The translations under genes were made by a program, and so were the position numbers. A stretch of DNA of 31,976 bases from Balamuthia mandrillaris (lineage: Eukaryota > Discosea > Longamoebia > Balamuthiidae). The DNA lies in assembly GCA_031835245.1 (NCBI GenBank), contig JAVKOQ010000505.1:1-31976 (forward strand), read 5' to 3'. Of this stretch, positions 30,612-31,976 are shown one piece after another; within the stretch, counting starts at the first letter, position 1; every line of letters starts with the position of its first letter. The notes below the pieces were generated by a model. The model worked only from the letters and a program-made list of their open reading frames with translations, did not search any database and was not told the DNA's origin.

Positions 30612-30733
30612 TGGGTCTCCTCTCCTTCCTCCTCCACAATGTCAGACCAGTTGGCAGCACCATGATACTCCTCCTCAGCCAGCGCGATGCCTGAGAGTTC
30701 CAAAGAGCTGTCCAAGGCCACTGTTCCAACATT

Positions 30734-31192
30734 CTACTCCTTTTCCTTCTTCTTCTCCATCTTTCTTTGCTCTTTAGGCTTCCACAGCGGTTTACCTTCA
30801 TTCTTGGCTTCTTCAATTCGGGCTTTGCCCACCCACCAGCGGGTAAAAGCATACAGCCTGGCTCTTTCCGCAATAATGTCTTCGGCAGCCTGGGCCGTCT
30901 CCAAAGTAACTCCCCAATGCTGCGTGCCATTCTTCTCTCCTACTTTCCACACTCCGACGGGCTTGAGCCCCAGCTCGAAGATCCTCTCACTTACCTTTTC
31001 CTTCTTAAGGTCCTTACCGCTCACCACAATCGATCTGCCCTCCACCGCCCCTACCTTGGAGTAGGGACTGGCAAAGCCATACTTTGGTTTTACTGTAGAC
31101 CAATAGTTCGGGTCGGTTACTGTATCTTTGGTCCACGTCCTCCTGTATATGTTGGAGTTATCCTGCCAACATATCCCTTGTTCCTTTGCCAT
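30734..31192 (-). CDS. LINE ORF1, C-terminal part
   Basis: A 152-residue open frame, including NYWSTVKPKYGFASPYSKVG, WKVGEKNGTQHWGVTLETAQ and a Lys/Glu-rich end. The frame continues past a TAG at its end to a shared GAANWSDIV-EEEGEETQ sequence that finishes in the TGA overlapping ORF2; the older copy has GAG where this one has TAG. I see no RRM or CCHC motif. Confidence 0.7.
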   Translation of the reverse strand: MAKEQGICWQDNSNIYRRTWTKDTVTDPNYWSTVKPKYGFASPYSKVGAVEGRSIVVSGKDLKKEKVSERIFELGLKPVGVWKVGEKNGTQHWGVTLETAQAAEDIIAERARLYAFTRWWVGKARIEEAKNEGKPLWKPKEQRKMEKKKEKE

Positions 31193-31266
31193 TTATTCCT
31201 TCCAGTATTCCAAGCTTGGCGCGCTGACCGTAGTTGCCGTTGGAGGGAAATTCCTTTCCGCAGTAA

Positions 31267-31962
31267 TCATATCACACCGCGGAGCTGATCCGACCACCTC
31301 CGCGTAAGACCGTTGGGAACCCAGAGTAAGGCCGCCTTTGGTACTATTTGCACTTCCTTTTCCACCATAAGATTATTGATCTCCTTGTCGAGGGATTCAA
31401 TCAGGTCCCTGAATCGTACAATCACTGCGAGTGAGAGTACGCCTGCCTCGGAGAGCTTACCACACTCGTGAGAAACACGGCTAATACAATCAAACAGCAG
31501 CGCCACTTGACTATTGGTTCGCTCCTTAACGCCGGCTGCACTGACTGAGTCCGAATCAATCTTCCCCTTGGGCACAACACTTGTCCCTTCCTCTCGGCGG
31601 GGCGAATCCGCTACCGAGTTACACTGATCCTCTGCCCCTCTGTCGTCCTCCTCCTTTTGGTTCACCCTGGGAGAAGGAATCTTGACTGTGGTAGTGTTCA
31701 GGTGCCCATACTTTTCCACCGCAAACTTGAACGCTTCCTCCAGAAACTGATTTAGCTTGTCCCCTTTGACAAAACACTCGGGGATCTTTGTCTCTTTTTG
31801 CACAGCTTGCAAAGCGGGCTTCCACGAACGATTACCGTTTAGGGTCCCCAGTCTAAGACGTTCCTTCATGGCCAGATCCACCCATCGACGTAGGACCTGT
31901 TCCCTCTCCTGACTGTCAATCAATTCAGTGCTCTTGCGTGGCAGAGTCCTATTTTTCCGCAT
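31267..31962 (-). CDS. LINE ORF1, N-terminal part
   Basis: A 231-residue frame starting MRKNRTLPRKSTELIDSQER, 14 nt from the element 5' end. The first ~90 residues look folded (EQVLRRWVDLAMKERLRLGT, KLNQFLEEAFKFAVEKYG); the middle is acidic and polar (NQKEEDDRGAED). A helix-like stretch (FRDLIESLDKEINNLMVEKE) may be a coiled coil, as in other LINE ORF1 proteins. No known RNA-binding motif is seen. It ends at a TGA where the older copy has sense sequence. Confidence 0.7.
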   Translation of the reverse strand: MRKNRTLPRKSTELIDSQEREQVLRRWVDLAMKERLRLGTLNGNRSWKPALQAVQKETKIPECFVKGDKLNQFLEEAFKFAVEKYGHLNTTTVKIPSPRVNQKEEDDRGAEDQCNSVADSPRREEGTSVVPKGKIDSDSVSAAGVKERTNSQVALLFDCISRVSHECGKLSEAGVLSLAVIVRFRDLIESLDKEINNLMVEKEVQIVPKAALLWVPNGLTRRWSDQLRGVI

Positions 31963-31976
31963 TTTTCCTACACCTT

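Larger units (their letters stand above)
27077..31976 (-). mobile_element. Young, nearly complete APE-type LINE (non-LTR retrotransposon)
   Basis: This ~4.9-kb copy reaches from the element's 5' end, which coincides with the window edge (31976), to the 3' tail (TTATTACTACTACTA region, 27077-27090). Order on the minus strand: 14-nt leader, ORF1 (31962 to about 30608), ORF2 (30611 to 27307), 3' UTR about 230 bp with hairpin (27101-27115) and AATAAA, then a trinucleotide tail. ORF1 carries at least two in-frame stops (at about 31267 and 30734) and ORF2 one single-base deletion near 29870, so the copy is not fully intact. No RNase H domain is seen. The C-terminal CCHC knuckle and APE endonuclease place it in the broad Jockey/I/R1/CR1-like group; the clade is not certain. 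Confidence 0.92.

Noticed and set aside
1-31976. tRNA, rRNA or CRISPR features
   Set aside because: I saw no cloverleaf-like sequence, rRNA segment or regularly spaced repeats on either strand.

Overview
The window is nuclear DNA of an intron-dense unicellular eukaryote. Genes are packed on both strands, every recognised gene is broken by GT-AG introns (mostly about 45-100 nt, a few longer), and several neighbours share short divergent promoters. The products are conserved eukaryotic housekeeping proteins: BLOC-3/HPS4, a mitochondrial 2-oxodicarboxylate carrier, ribosomal protein uL6, a mitochondrial CGFS glutaredoxin, CCDC43, AP-4 epsilon and an Fe-type superoxide dismutase. The lineage cannot be fixed from this sequence; a free-living or rhizarian-like protist fits, but that is a guess.

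Left half (1-14.2 kb), the gene block: start of an unknown basic protein on the minus strand (1-178, runs off the window); HPS4-like (+, 389-2539); 2-oxodicarboxylate carrier (-, 2734-4371); RPL9/uL6 (-, 4704-5453); monothiol glutaredoxin (+, 5663-6301); CCDC43-like (-, 6584-7615); AP-4 epsilon (-, 7989-12897, 18 exons); SOD (+, 13147-14235). For these seven complete genes I could write exon models whose phases close exactly; splice sites were read by eye.

Middle (14.2-19.7 kb), decayed and repeat-rich: TG and CT microsatellites, a possible C2H2 zinc-finger gene (-, about 15.1-15.9 kb), scrambled LINE pieces (16.06-17.36 kb), a 5'-truncated LINE tail (17.80-18.15 kb), a fragment of an AAA-ATPase-like gene (-, about 18.15-18.44 kb) and a possible Ty3/gypsy fossil (about 19.3-19.7 kb).

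Right end (19.7-32 kb): almost entirely copies of one APE-type LINE family. A nearly complete young copy (27.08-31.98 kb, minus) shows the full plan: short leader, ORF1, an ATGA stop-start overlap, ORF2 with endonuclease, reverse transcriptase (FADD) and a C-terminal CCHC knuckle, a 3' UTR with a conserved hairpin just before AATAAA, and a tail of ATTACTACTACTA type. Older copies are nested: one copy (23.84-26.62 kb) is interrupted by an inverted fragment with a 12-bp target duplication, and that fragment is itself interrupted by a solo LTR. A 170-bp internal LINE piece, identical to the young copy, also sits in an HPS4 intron and ends at the splice acceptor.

The most unusual points are that LINE piece at a host splice acceptor, the LINE's conserved 3' hairpin plus trinucleotide tail, and a SOD that keeps all four metal ligands but has changed its gateway and active-site glutamine positions.
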